Below the pieces are notes generated by a model, which searched no databases, was not told the DNA's origin, and saw only the letters and a program-made list of their open reading frames with translations. This document shows positions 1 through 12,310 of a stretch of DNA of 64,000 nucleotides, piece after piece. Origin of the DNA: Strigops habroptila (taxonomy: Eukaryota > Chordata > Aves > Psittaciformes > Psittacidae); NCBI RefSeq assembly GCF_004027225.2, contig NC_044278.2, forward strand, positions 101,548,743 to 101,612,742, in the 5' to 3' direction. Every line of letters starts with the position of its first letter. Position 1 is the stretch's first letter. The translations under genes were made by a program, and so were the position numbers.

Positions 1-3000
1 GGGGAGGGCTCCCTGACTACCTGGGTCTAAAGAAATTTGGAGGTTTTCATTGGCTCATTGGAAAAAACAGTCTGTTGTCATAACGTGTTGGAGCTTGGCA
101 GCTCGGAAGGTCCCTCTCACTGAGCCTGGTCTGGATCTGTGTTTTGCTGTGCCTCCACACAGGTCCCTTGCCCAGAGGCCAGCCAAGCATCTCAGTTTCA
201 CTCCAGCTGTTGGCTTCATGGTTTCAGGAAAGGAGTGAGATCATGCACTGCAACCAAAAAGCAAAATAAAGAGAGTGCAATATACATGGTTTTTTTTCAA
301 TAGCAGGATTTTCTGTCAGCTTCATGATGGGAAGGAAATGGCTGGATTTTGGCGGTTGGTAATACTGCCTTTACCTAGATTTATCCCAAAAGCAGGATGA
401 CATGAATGTGCTGGAGGGGACTCTTAAACCTGGGGATAAGGTTTTGCCCCCATGCAGGAAGGGAAGGAATAAGGTCTCTGTCCCGCCTCGGGCAGACTGA
501 CATCCAGATGCTGTTTTGGGGGCTGTGTATCAGTGATAGTGTTTCTGTCGAGTACTGATGTCTCTCCACACCCAGGCTGGGCTTGCGAGCTGTCACACAA
601 GGTCCTTGTCTCCTCCTGAGTGCTTTTGCCTGGGTTTGCTTTGTGATTGGATCTTTGAGTGGTGGCAGAACTTAATTTCATTCTGATTTTGCCTGGAAAT
701 CAATCCAGTTCCTCTGAGCACCAGCTATTTGCAAAGAAGTGATGATGTTCTGGGTTAGAGTCACTCTGGGGCCAGGCAGAAATTAGATGGCCAGCCCTCC
801 CTCTTGCTTCACACGACACAGGATGAACACAGCATTATAATGTCAATCGGCTCAGTACACTTTTCAAACCCACTGAGTAAACACTCTCTGAAAGAGTGCT
901 GTAGGTAGGCTTGCTTGCCAAGGGCTGTTGCCTCTTTCCTTAGCTGTGTTTAGTGAGTACATGGTTTTGTTTAAACAGGAAAACACATTAAGAGGCACTT
1001 CATCTTCGAGTGCTCCCGTCTATGCTGCCTGCATTCCTGGCTGGGGTGTTTAATATACATTAAGTGCAATGTGCTCATGGGACCCCCTGATTAAAATACC
1101 AGCAAGCAAACAGCACTGCACTGGAGTTATTGGGGTGACTATTTAAGTAAGAAAAGGTCAGCTAGGTACAGTTTTTCATCACATTTCTTTTTCCTTAGGT
1201 TTCGTGTCCATTGTTCAACTGTCACAATACTTCCTATATAGCCTCTGGTGGCCACAGCGAATGAGCCTCGGTTAAAATACACAGTCATGATTTTTAAGCA
1301 CGACTTCTAAGGCTGGGGTTTTGTTCCTTTGGCATGCGCCATATGAAAGTTTACTTTAGCCCCAGCTGAACATCCGGGTTTCTCGTGCAGCCAGGATCAG
1401 TGCCTGGTCAGTAAGCCAATGCTCTCCCCATGCCTGTTTTAATGTGCTGACTGTGGACAGACACAGCATGGCTTATGGAGGAGGGATGATGCTGCATGAG
1501 GTGAATCCCAGCTGAGGTTGCTCTATTCTTGGATGCTGAAGTTGAGAGGGGCCAAGGTGCCCAGCCCTTGCAGGAGAGCTCAGCACCAAATCTGGTGCCC
1601 TTAAAGTGTGTTGAGTTGAGCAAAGACTCAGTAGGGTAATACAGATTTACAGCAGTAAAGCTTGCCCAAATGTGAAAATTTGCAGATGCAGTATTCCAGA
1701 AGTATTGTGGCAAAACCAGCCTTGACTACTTGAAACCCAAACCCACATTCCTCCATGATGTCCTGAAACAGATACTTTGGCTGAATGTCAGAAGCCGTCT
1801 CCTTACATTGCCACATTTGAGTCCCCAGACTTCAGATCTGCAGCCCCACAAACATCTTAGTTGGCAAAGATGACAGCAGAGATGCTTTCTTTGGCTTGCC
1901 AAGCATCTCCTGGGAAGGGTGTCTGTCTGTTCCACCTTCACCCCCAGAAGATCCCCTGCCCTGGGCCTAGTGATCACTGATGGTCCTGGACTCACTTGGC
2001 ACCACTGTGAAAGGTACGAAGAGGGTCTCACACAATTCCCTCTGAGTTTAGCTACTGGGGATGAGACACAGATCATACCTGTAAAAAAAACCCAAAAAAC
2101 CCCAAAAAAACAGAAAAAAGAAAACATGGCCACTGATTTCCTCTTCTTCTTATGACTCTATTCTGGGATAATTCTCTCAAACAACCAGCTTTTCCCATTT
2201 CCATCCGATGCTATTCCACTCAGCCCAAGACACTTCTCACCTGCAATCATGTTTTCTTCTAGTAATCAAAAAATAAAAAATCCCTGTAGTACAAAAGGGA
2301 GGTTATTTTGCCTCCTTCTCAGCAGATGAGGTTGTCAAAGCGGGTTTCCTTTAGATGCACCATACCCAGAGCTGAAATTAGCAACTGCTTTGGTTGGTCC
2401 TGTAGCTTCTTCCCAGCAGGCTGGGCTGCAGGTGCCAGCAACCTCCTCCTTCAGTCCAAGGCTGATCTGGTTCCTCATGGGACACCAGGGACACAGTAAT
2501 TTAAGAGACTTGCCAGAAACCTAAGCTGTGCCTCAACACTTTCTCTAAATGATCACAGTTAGATACCAAACTAGTAGGAGAAAAGGGCACCAGACCCAGA
2601 AATAAGCATGCCTGTATTTATACCAAGATAAATGCTTGGAGTAAGAATGCCAGGTACATTTCCAGGTGAAGACAAACCAGGCCTATAAAATCCATTTTTC
2701 ACATATTTTTAGAAGTGTAGGGAAATACTTGGAATAGAGGAAGTATCTACTTGTCCTGGTACGATAAATATTTTAGGGTTAGTGGCTCTGGTTGAAAGCA
2801 CCTGACCTGAAAGACTGCACAGGAGCCCATTTGCCAAAATAATGATTGAGTTACAGGATTATGAGTCCCTGCCCATGAGAAAACCAAGCAAGGAAGGCAA
2901 TACTGTATGGAATCTTCCTGTGTGCCTGCACAGATCCAGGCAGTGCTCTAATGCTACACAAACACTATTGTTAGTTAGAAAAGCAAAAAGTGCCCCACGA

Positions 3001-4814
3001 AGAACCAGTACTGGCCGAACCAGTTGACCAAGGAAACGGAGGCTGTTGTAAGGAGAAACTTGAAGTTTGTGGTGTACCCAAAGAAAAGCCAGGAGGAGCA
3101 GTCACTGCCCTCTGCAAATGCCTGAGAGACAAGGAAAAGATATTTAAGGCAAATGCTGGCATTAGAAAAACAATTATAACCTGTGTCCACAACAACTCAG
3201 GCTGCAGAGGGAAGATCTCTTACCACTGGAGTGTGATGTCTGGTGAAGCCTCTCGTGAGGCAGTCGTGGAGGCTGGGAACCCTTCAATGAGCATCAGCCT
3301 GGAGCTGCTGGTACGTGGCGGTCACTGCTGGGCAGGGGCCAGTGCATTATCACAGTGCTCCCTCCAATGCAGGAATTGTGGAGCAGAGCAATGCCTGCTT
3401 ACAGCATCGAACAACCAGCCATTGTCCTGGGGCTGGCAGCCCACAGGGATCCCCGAGATAAGCTGCTGGCTGAAACCAGATCCTGGACACTGATGATGCC
3501 TGCAGCGTCCATCAGACAATAACATCAATTAACCTCCTTATCATGGAGGGAGAACAACGCAGAAGGATTAGGCCTGGGAACTGCACCCCAGTCGCATCAG
3601 AAGTTAGTCTCATGGGTGAAAATAATGTAGCACAGTCAGGGCTGGCCAGTTTGCGATGCTGGAAGCCATGCTCATCTTATTAACAAGGAGAAGCAAGTGG
3701 GGACAAGGCCCAGAAGAAGCAGTGACCAGAGACATTGCATCTGGCAAACCCCAGTGAGTCATGCAACCCCTGAAGGTGCTGAAGGATAGAGAAATGGCAG
3801 AGGACGATGAAGCATGGATCACCCTGAGAGACCACCCCGTGCCCCATGGCAGCCCTGGCTGGGGCTGGTGGCCACCTCCTGGCCATCAGCCTGCCAGAGA
3901 GAGGAGCCTCCTGCCCACCCACAGCATCTTTCCTCAGTGTAAATCTGGTTTTATACTGCCAGCTGATATGAACAGGTCTGGAAGTCAGCAGTCAAACACT
4001 GGCCCTGGGATTTCTGATGCCCCAGAAACAAGTGTCAGAGGAGATCACAGTGACCACGTTTACTCCCTGGTTAGCGGTAGCAAGAGCAGTGTGTCCACGT
4101 CAGCTCAGCTATATCCATCTCTGCTGAGAATTCTCTCTGGAGGAATCTAAATATTCATCTCCCCTTCCCACTCTTGAGGGGTTGCTCAGAGCTGGGATAG
4201 CCTCACTGACATCCATGGAGTGATTGCTGGGTTACAAAGGAGAGTCCCAGGGAGGCTGGCCACACCAGGGTTTTCCACGTTCTCCATCTGGTTTGCATGA
4301 CAGGATCTGGGGCCTTGTCTGACTGTACAGCAGTGCTGGGGTTTGTTCAGGCCTTTCAGGGCTGCTCTGTCAGACAGGGAACATGGCAGCACCTGAAGGG
4401 AGATAGGCAGGGCCTTGCTGGGAAAGATCCCACCGGAGCTGCAGAAGCTCATCTGCTGGAGCAGAGCCCACCAAGCTCTGCCCAGTGGAAGGAGCTCCCA
4501 TGTCCTGGAACAGCCAGCGCCGCCTCCAAGCACAGCGTGCTGTACACCAAGGCCTGGGTTAGGCTGGGTAGCTCCTTTTACAGGGCACCAGCAGAGATGC
4601 TTCACCAGTCCACAAAGTGCTCGACGCATTTTCTGTCCACGTACACTCACATCAATACCATATAGCCCAAGAGTGAGGGAGGCAGGATCGTTCCTTCAGT
4701 CACAGTCAGGGGCCTGAACGGGGACTGAACATGTTCAAAAAAGTGATGTAAAACTCCTAATTTGCATCCAGAATGACTGTATACGGTACCACTAGATATA
4801 TTTATGAACTGACG
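1..4814. other. Intergenic DNA, no gene recognised
   Basis: I see single-copy sequence of moderate GC with no recognisable gene, RNA or well-formed mobile element. A low-complexity A/C tract lies at about 2080-2120. The longest open frame is on the plus strand at 2990-3493. It opens at GTG rather than ATG, matches no family I know and has no splice or promoter context, so I do not call it a gene. If the gene at 31.8 kb is UBL3, vertebrate gene order makes this stretch part of the long interval upstream of UBL3. Confidence 0.6.
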
Positions 4815-5846
4815 TGTTGGGTTTGCGTGGCAAGGTTTTGGTAGCAGGAGGGGTGGATTCTGTGAGGAGCTGCTGGAAGCTTCCGCTATGTCCGATAGAG
4901 CCAACGCCAGCCAGCTCCAAGACAGATCCACCACTGGTCAAGGCCAGGACCATCAGTGACAATGGCAGAGCCTCTGGGATAACATAGTTCAGAAGGGGGA
5001 AAAACCTGTGCAATAGAATCTGCAGCTGGAGAGAGGAGTGAGAGTATGTGAGAGCAGCAGCTCTGCAGACACCAAGGTCAGTGAAGGAGAGGAGGAGGTG
5101 CTCCAGGCACTGGAGCAGAGATTCATTCCCCTGCAGCCTGTGGTGCAGCACCATGGCGAGGCAGCTGTGCCCTGCAGCCCATGGAGGTCCATGATGGAGC
5201 AGATATCCGTCCATGCAGGATCATGGTGGAGCAGGGGAATGCCCAAAGGAGGCTGTGACCCCGTGGGAAGCCCATACTAGAGCAGGCTCCCGGCAGGACC
5301 TGTGGCCCCATGGAGAGTGGAGCCCACGTTGGAGCAGGTTTGCTGCAGGACTGGTGACCCCGCACAGGACCCACACTGGAGCAGTCTGTTCCTGAGGGAG
5401 AAGTTCGTGGAGGACTGAGTCCTGTGGGAGGGACCCCACGCTGGAGCAGGGGAAGAGTGTGAGGAGTCCTCCCCTGAGAAGCAGCAGAGACAACATGTGA
5501 TGAACTGACCACAGCCACCATTCCCTGTCTCCCTACACCTGTGGGAGGAGGTAGCGAAATTAGGAGTAAAGTTAAGCCTGGGAAGAAGGGAGGGATGGAG
5601 GGAAGGTGTTTTTAAGATTTGGTTTTATCTCTCATTACCCGGCTCTGATTTGATTGGTAATAAATTAATTTCCCCAAGTTGTGTCTGTTTGCAGTCATGA
5701 CAGTAATTGCTGGATGATCTCTCCCTGTCCTTGTCTCAACCCAGGAGCCGTTCCTTGTATTTTCTCTCCCCTGTCTAGTTGAGGAGAGCACTGTGATAGA
5801 GCACTTTGGTGGGCACCTGGCATCCAGCCAGGGTCAACCCACCACA
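4815..5846 (+). mobile_element. Solo LTR of an avian endogenous retrovirus (about 1.03 kb)
   Basis: The segment begins TGTTGGGTTTGCGTGGC and ends GGTCAACCCACCACA, giving the TG...CA ends of a retroviral LTR. Its order matches an LTR type I know from bird genomes: a U3 with a weak TATA-like stretch near 4981, then degenerate direct repeats built on 'cccacgctggagcag' (about 5120-5450), then an AATAAA signal at 5659-5664, then a pyrimidine-rich 3' part. No primer-binding site, gag, pol or env remnant lies on either side, so it is a solo LTR left by recombination between two LTRs. The flanks (ctgacg before, gctgag after) do not give a perfect target-site duplication, suggesting age or mutation. 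The class (ERVL-like or other) is not assigned with confidence. Confidence 0.85.
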
Positions 5847-6538
5847 GCTGAGCGAAATGCTATGTTTTCTTATAAATTAACTCAGAAGTGTTCAGAGGAT
5901 GGGAGAGATGAGGGCAGCTAGCAGGCAGGGGAACTAACATTAATCAAAAGGGAGTAAGAGTCCTTTCAGACATTCATTTAGACAAACCAAGGGGAGGATG
6001 ATGAAGGAGAGAGTAACTGATAAAACACTGAGGAATTAAATTAGTGGGAATTAAATAATAACTGAGATCTGTCTTTTTTCAACAGCCAACCTCCCTCTAG
6101 CAAAGAAACATGGCCTGGCCCCCAAGGCGTGATGAAGTGGGTTATCAGGATTTGAGGGATTATGCTTCTGGTGCTCCTGAATCCAGAGTCAGACTTTTCA
6201 GGTCTCTGATGCCACAATGAGGAGTTACTTGACAGAAAGAGCTGTGCAAACCAAAAGAGCTCAAGGAGAGAGAGGTTATAAGGGGCTTGCCTTGCTCAAT
6301 TGGGGCTGATGGACATTGCAAAAGACTTCACCACAGCTTTATTATTAGCGAGACAGCAGGAGTCCAGCACCATGTCAAACGCATGGGGAGAGCCTGGAGG
6401 TTTTCAAATCTGAGCAGACCAATGTAGAGCACAGAGGTGAAGGGACTTGCCAAGGGTCAGAGTGCAGGTTAGAAGGGAACTTGGGCAACGAGCTGAGATC
6501 CCCTCGGTACTGCTTGTTCCTGTTGCATGTACAGTTAG

Positions 6539-6738
6539 GCACAAGTCATACACAGGCAGATGCACATGAAGTCCTAAGCAGCACTGGCTGCCTCTGGCCA
6601 GAAAGATCTGGTGGCCTGAGGCTGCATTGTGTGGTTCCTGTGGTCACTGGGGGTCTGGAGGTGAAGGTGGGACTGTGGGACAAGAAGGGACCGTGGCACC
6701 CCCTTCCCTTCCCAGCACGGCTGGTGCAGCTGGGAAAG
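6539..6738 (+). repeat. Direct duplicate, copy 1 (200 bp)
   Basis: These 200 bases recur at 8350-8549 in the same orientation, offset by exactly 1811 bp. There are two substitutions and no indels: T to A in 'ggaggtgaagg', and C to T in 'cagcacggctgg'. Similarity stops sharply at both ends. The unit does not resemble CR1 or either LTR here. It reads open in one frame in both copies but matches no protein I recognise. Confidence 0.95.
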
Positions 6739-8349
6739 TTAGGCAGGGCTGCTTGAGGGCCTTTATATACTGTGTACCTTTCTGGCCTGGTTACTGCCAA
6801 CTTCAGCTTTGACTTCTTCTAGCAGCACCATGCCTCCCAAGCAGGAGGTTCTTCCTTTCACTTCTTCTTTCCCTGGCTGCACACACCCTGGGGCAAATGG
6901 CCAAGAATGGCAAGTTCTTCTTTGCAGCTTCCTCAGCGGAGTTCTGCAAGCAATTGAATGGTTTATAGCCCCCTTCCTGCCCCCATTTTCTATCTTTATG
7001 CAGGGTATCTTTCCATCAAATTAACAGCCAGCTATACTGATAGCTGTCTGTGAGGCTGCTGACCTGCCCTCCTAGCTCCGGTGCTGCACACACTGTGCTG
7101 GAGCTGCCTGGCTGTCAACTGCCCTGCAGCCCTCAACACAGCTCTTTGCAGAAGTCGCAGCTGAGGTGCCTGTGTCTCATGGAAAGCTGAAGTGGTTGTC
7201 TTCACTGAGTGCCCAGACCGCAGCCCAGCAGCCCTGGAGGAAGCTGTCTCCACCGGACACACTCTCTCTGTTTTGAGCAGTTATCCCAGCTGCCAGGCAG
7301 GAGCCTGTTGTCATTAATCAAAGCCATATCCCTGAGAAAGGGCAGTAAGAAATTGCTCAAGGATATTTTAAACCAAAAATTACTTTTTGTGCTTCCTTTT
7401 GAGATCAGCCAGTCTCTGCTCAGGCACAAAGCATTTCTGTTCTCTTCCCTTTCCCCTGTGCCACCCTGGTCCTAGGAGGGTGCTGGTGAGGGCAGAGCCA
7501 GGCGCTCAGCTCCCAGGGCTCCAGGAGCTCAGGATACTCAGCTCTCCCACCACCCTTGTGAACAGTAGCAGGGTGGTGGGCAGGGGCACCCACTACCCTA
7601 CCGTGAGTGTTTGGGCGCCCGGCACAGCATATGGGAGTCTTTTGGGGGATGCCTGCCCTCCATCCCATGCTCCTGTCCTGTGGTAATGCCCTGTGCTCCC
7701 TGCATTACACGCAGGTGATTTACAACCCACTGGGAGATCATGCAGCCACCAGCTGCACGGGGCGTCTCCTCCCCTGGCTCTGCTGCTCCTCTCTCTTCCT
7801 CCCTCCATTTCATGCAGCTCTGTAGGTTCAACCCAAAGCACTGCCTCGAGGTGAAGATCACTTCCAAGAAGTCTGGAAGAATGACCCAGGATTCTTTCAT
7901 CATCCCCCATAGATGAAGGCCCCTGTATAACCTTCTTGAGACTTCCCAGTCTTGCTGGCAGCTTCGATACAGGACATTTCCTGTATGCACTTTACCATCT
8001 AATATTTCTCTCAGAACTGTTTGCTCTGAATAAGAAGCTTCAATGTGTTTACTCTGCCAGAGTGTGCCTCCCTGACCAGCTACAGATCACAGTGCACCAC
8101 ATAGTCTTTGCGAAGGCTGTAGGTGCTAAAGTGCATTGCAAACAGGGTAGGGTCAAACCTTTCCTAACTCTGGAATTACTGTATTTGCCTCCCCAAGCCC
8201 ACCTTTTCCACCTCCTCCCTTAGTTTAGCAACATCATCTGACCAAAACATTTGGGAGGGAGGTGCAACCAGGCCCTCTGAGGGCAAGATGAGAGAACAGG
8301 CAGACGAACATTCAGTCCCAGCTCTGACCCTGCCTCCACGTGTGGGTTT

Positions 8350-8549
8350 GCACAAGTCATACACAGGCAGATGCACATGAAGTCCTAAGCAGCACTGGCT
8401 GCCTCTGGCCAGAAAGATCTGGTGGCCTGAGGCTGCATTGTGTGGTTCCTGTGGTCACTGGGGGTCTGGAGGAGAAGGTGGGACTGTGGGACAAGAAGGG
8501 ACCGTGGCACCCCCTTCCCTTCCCAGCATGGCTGGTGCAGCTGGGAAAG
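8350..8549 (+). repeat. Direct duplicate, copy 2 (200 bp)
   Basis: Second copy of the segment at 6539-6738, about 99% identical. The flanks differ: copy 1 follows 'tgtacagttag', copy 2 follows 'cgtgtgggttt'. A recent local duplication, gene conversion, or an unrecognised low-copy repeat family would all explain it. No target-site duplication or poly(A) tail is visible. Confidence 0.95.
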
Positions 8550-8929
8550 GAAGGTTTACAGCTCTTGGGAGTATCTCAAAGACGTTCCCCATCTGTTCAG
8601 ACATGTCCTGTAAGGTGTAAGTGAACCTGGAAAGGACTGTGTGGTGCTGAAATTGCTTCTCTGTGCTGAGACAGCCAGACACGGCAGCAAGGAGAAAAGG
8701 AGCCTGGCTGTGCTGCTGGCCAGGCAGCAGACCTGGTGAGGCAGGAAGACCACGATTTCCGGGCCCTGCTTCTGGGCTTGTTTCTGAGTTTCTCTTTGTA
8801 TCATTCCTTGTGAGCTCCTGCATTACCAAAGGAGACTTCAGCGCTATGGATGTGAAGTCGTGTGTTAGGGGCTTACAGAGCGCCTGTGGCAGAGGGAGAA
8901 ATTGGAAACAGGTCCCCAGAGCGCCGGTG

Positions 8930-9270
8930 GAGCCGTCTGAGCAGAAAGAGCATCCTCCCGCCCAGCATTCCCCCCATTCCACCCTAACTGGACGGACCTC
9001 TGCTTCCCAAGGGTTTAGTCATTCCCATCGGGAGGACCCATGACGCAGCCGGCTGCGCTTCAGCTCCCTCCTGCACAACCGCCACCCCAGCCTGGCACCG
9101 GGACACCCACCCCGAGCACCGCCTGCGCACCCCCGTGTAAACCTGCGTTAGTGAAACCAAGCGTGTGCGGTGCCGGGCGCGCCGGAGGCAGGGAGGGGAC
9201 CCGGCTGCTGTCGCCAGCAGGTGGCATCGCCACTCACCGGCCCGGCCACGACATCGAGCACAGCTTCTCC
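8930..9270. promoter_or_regulatory. Isolated CpG-rich patch with CTCF-like site and minus-strand donor motif
   Basis: CpG dinucleotides are concentrated here, for example in 'ccgggcgcgccgg' and 'accggcccggccacgac', while the surrounding sequence is CpG-poor. A good match to the CTCF core lies at 9214-9227 (CCAGCAGGTGGCAT). On the minus strand, ACTCAC at 9232-9237 reads as a GTGAGT splice donor preceded by CCG. This could be an orphan CpG island, the first exon of a minus-strand non-coding transcript, or an insulator. No coding frame supports a protein, and activity is inferred only. Confidence 0.4.
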
Positions 9271-11282
9271 TTTTCTGTTTCTTATTGTTTAATGCGTTTT
9301 TTCCCCAAGCGCAGGTGGGCCAGAGCTGCAAAGCACCCGATGGATAAATTCATGAAATAAGTTTATAAAATATAATTTTCGCTGAATGGTCCGTTCATGA
9401 AAAACTTAATGACGGAATGGTGTCCTATTTATTCCCAGAAAAGAAAGGGCTGGGTGTGCAATGTCCCAAGCATCCTTACACCCTGCTACCCGAGGAGCTG
9501 AGGGCGCTCGGTGCCTTGCGTCCCCAAAAGGAGACAGCAGCACATCCTTCATGCAGCATCTCTGGGTGCCTGTGAGGTGACAGAGCTGGATGCTGCTCGC
9601 AGCCTGCTCGCCTGCCAGCTCCTGCATTTCACCCTGTGCTGCACAAGCCCTGCCTGAGCAAAGCACTGCCCAGGGAAGACCGGCTGTGCATCCAAAATCA
9701 AACGCAGTGAATCAGCAAAATAAGGATGACAAAGCACTTTCCCGGTACATGCTGGCCATCAAGAACAGAGCACCAATGACTTTGCATTTATTAGGCAGAG
9801 TTACTGAAGTGGCTACAAGCTAGCAGTCATAAAGTACCAAATTATTCTCTTTCAAATGCAACATCCTTACTAAGCTCAGGTGATAAAGATTTCAATTCCT
9901 CCCGTCCCACAGCAAGGCAGATTTGTCTGTGAGACACGTAAGCCCATATATCCTGCCATCTCCACTTACACGCTTCTTCCACCACGTCAGAGGGTCAAGA
10001 ATGTTATGTTTTGCGCATACCATTAATGATTAACTGTTATCTGTAGAGGAACTAGTTTTTTGCTTGGCTTTAAAAAAAAAGACCTTGAGAGATGAAATGG
10101 AAAACCAGCCTTGGGTTGGCTCCAGTGGGTATTTATGATCATTGATGGTACAGAAGATTAGAAGGCATTTGGAATCTCAGGCATTCATTTTAATTTTTGC
10201 TGATCTGTTCCTGGTAGGTTTAAAATGGTTAGAAAAACATGAGAGAAGAAACAAAGCTTGAAGGTGGGGCACATAATTTCCTGGTGTGGTTGCCAACTCT
10301 GTGTGACCTTGAACAGGTCACTTGGAGAGGAGAGTGAAAAGGGATTACCCATCACTTCTGTTTCTAGGCTTTTACAAGTTCAAGTCCAAGTCCTAGTGAC
10401 AGTAAACACTGAGTCAGGGTTATCCCCTGAGCTCCGGGCCAGGCCCCACAAATACCACAGATGCCCCTGAAGGTGGTTGTGTAGGCTCTCCTTACAGCTG
10501 ATGGAGGGCAAATTGTCCCGCCTATTTTGGGATGGGATGAAGTGGTCTCTGGCAGAACCTACTTAAAAGAACATTTTAAAAGAGAGGTTGTCACCTTAGC
10601 TTTGCTGCCTAATTCTGAGATGGCTGAAGATGTCTAGGATGAGTCCTAGCATTCACCTCCTCAGGACCTTGCCTTTGAATTGGGAGTAACTATCCCTTCT
10701 GCTGTCTTTTCCCTTTTTATGTTAAGATATTCATGGAAAGGAGCAGTTCCTACAGCACAGTGTCAGGGACCTTGTTTCCAGGTAGGTGCCAGATCAGGGA
10801 GGACCAGCCTGACCCAGGGGAGCAGGAGGAGCTCCTGGCACTGGGATACCCTGTTATTCAGGGATAAGCCAGCACGCTTGTGTGCCCACTCATGCACACA
10901 CATGCAGAGCTCCCCAGCACCTCTGGTGGCTCTTGGCTGCAGGAAGCCTTTCGGATGTACCTTGTGGGATTGCAAAGGTTTGGTCAGCCCAGCTTCAGGA
11001 ACTGCACGAATGTGATAACAGGTAGTTATATTGCAGGTAGGAGGGCAGTACTCTGGCTTGTAGGTATGTACCTCAGCTGGATGAAATCAGATAGCTTATC
11101 ATTGACTTCCGTCTTGGTGGCAAGGGTTGGGCAGTACCTTCAGCAGCAGCCCATGAGCTCTCTGTGCCAAGGCTGAGGGTGCCTGTGCAGGAGGCTGGCT
11201 GCTGCACACAGCTCTGCCATGGCCATGGAAACCCCCGTCCCAATGGACACCAAAAGAACCACAGAGATAACCACCTCCCAAG

Positions 11283-11450
11283 AGAATCATAGAATAGTTT
11301 GGGTTGGAAGGGACCTTTCAAGGTCATTTACTCCAAACCCCTGCAATAAGCAGGCACATCCTCCACTTGATCACATTGCTCAGAGCATCTACTACATTTC
11401 TGGGCAAGAGGTCTCACCTCTCCACAGCTCAGCTTTCAAATGAGTATCCC
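11283..11450 (-). mobile_element. CR1 LINE 3' fragment
   Basis: Read on the minus strand, this ends in the CR1 3' signature: 'aatcatagaatagtttggg' on the plus strand is the reverse complement of '...cccaaactattctatgatt'. The GGTTGGAAGGGACCTTT block and a diverged stretch of the region upstream follow. It is 5'-truncated, as most CR1 copies are. The inner boundary is approximate because similarity fades after about 11400. Confidence 0.85.
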
Positions 11451-11456
11451 TTGATG

Positions 11457-11520
11457 ATCATAGAATCACAGAATCAACTAGGTCGGAAAGACCTTTAAGA
11501 TCATCAAGTCCAACCTTTAG
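11457..11520 (-). mobile_element. Short CR1 3' end, adjacent to another
   Basis: A second minus-strand CR1 3' terminus ('atcatagaatcacagaatc', then 'ggtcggaaagacctttaag') follows the previous fragment by a few bases. Only about 64 bp remain. It is either an independent, extremely 5'-truncated insertion or a duplicated end. Confidence 0.8.
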
Positions 11521-11999
11521 AAAAGGAGGAAAATAAAACTAGTTATGACCAAATTATTCTTTCAAAGACACTCTGGTGATTGGGGGAGAGATGGAAGCAC
11601 AAATACAGAGTCACAGATCCAGTCAGTCACTGTGCACAGAGACTGTATTGATGGACATGTTAAAAATATCCAGATGGCTGTAAGCCAGAAACCATTTTGT
11701 ATCTAAACCAGGATTTCATTTCCTTTTCCTTTCTTTTGTTTTGTTCCACTTTTTCTGAAGGACTCTTTCCATGATTCACTATAGAGGCACTTTATGATTC
11801 AGTTGTTGTGAGGCAGGGAGGGTTTTTTATCTAAGGTGCTTACAGCAATGTTTTTCATGGTACTATACAGACAGACTCACAGGTAGGACTCGGGTTCACT
11901 GCAGAAAGTGCTGCACCAAGGAGCAGAAAACTCGGTGCATCACTTCTCCCTCCACCTCTGCAGGGAACTGGTCTATCCTGGGGAAGAACAAAGGGTTGA

Positions 12000-12310
12000 A
12001 AATCATATCATCCTAGAAAGGTCAGGTTAGAAGAAGCTGCTGGAAGTTATTTGGTGTGACTTCCCCTTTGAAGCAGGACCTTATACTTAATGTTCCAACT
12101 TGTTAAGCACCATGGTAGGCATCCATAGCACCCTCTCCCATTTTCCAATGTGTCTTTTGATCTGGGGACACCAAAACTGGACAAGGCCCATGAACTGTGT
12201 AGAAGAGTGCAAGAACCCATTCCCTGCTCTGCCAGCTGTGCCCTCACTGTTCCAGCCCAGGAGAGGGCTTGCTTTTGCTGCTGCAGGGGCACACTGCTGA
12301 CTAGAATTTG
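12000..12310 (-). mobile_element. Old, degraded CR1 fragment
   Basis: On the plus strand the order of blocks matches an antisense CR1. 'ggtcaggttagaagaagc' (3' end) comes first. 'ctggggacaccaaaactgg' then corresponds to the ORF2 C-terminal region. 'cagcccaggagagggcttgc' and 'gcacactgctgac' match the segment further upstream. Many substitutions and missing pieces make it older than the copy at 21.2 kb. Limits are approximate. Confidence 0.65.

Larger units (their letters stand above)
5847..11282. other. Intergenic DNA containing a duplicated 200-bp segment and a CpG-rich patch
   Basis: No gene is recognisable. The stretch holds the two copies of the 200-bp repeat and the isolated CpG-rich patch annotated separately. 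The rest is unremarkable single-copy sequence. Open frames here are short and many overlap on both strands, as expected in moderately GC-rich non-coding DNA. Confidence 0.6.

Noticed and set aside
2990..3493. Plus-strand open frame of 167 codons in the left intergenic region
   Set aside because: It begins with GTG, matches no family I recognise and has no promoter or splice context. Overlapping frames are open on the other strand.
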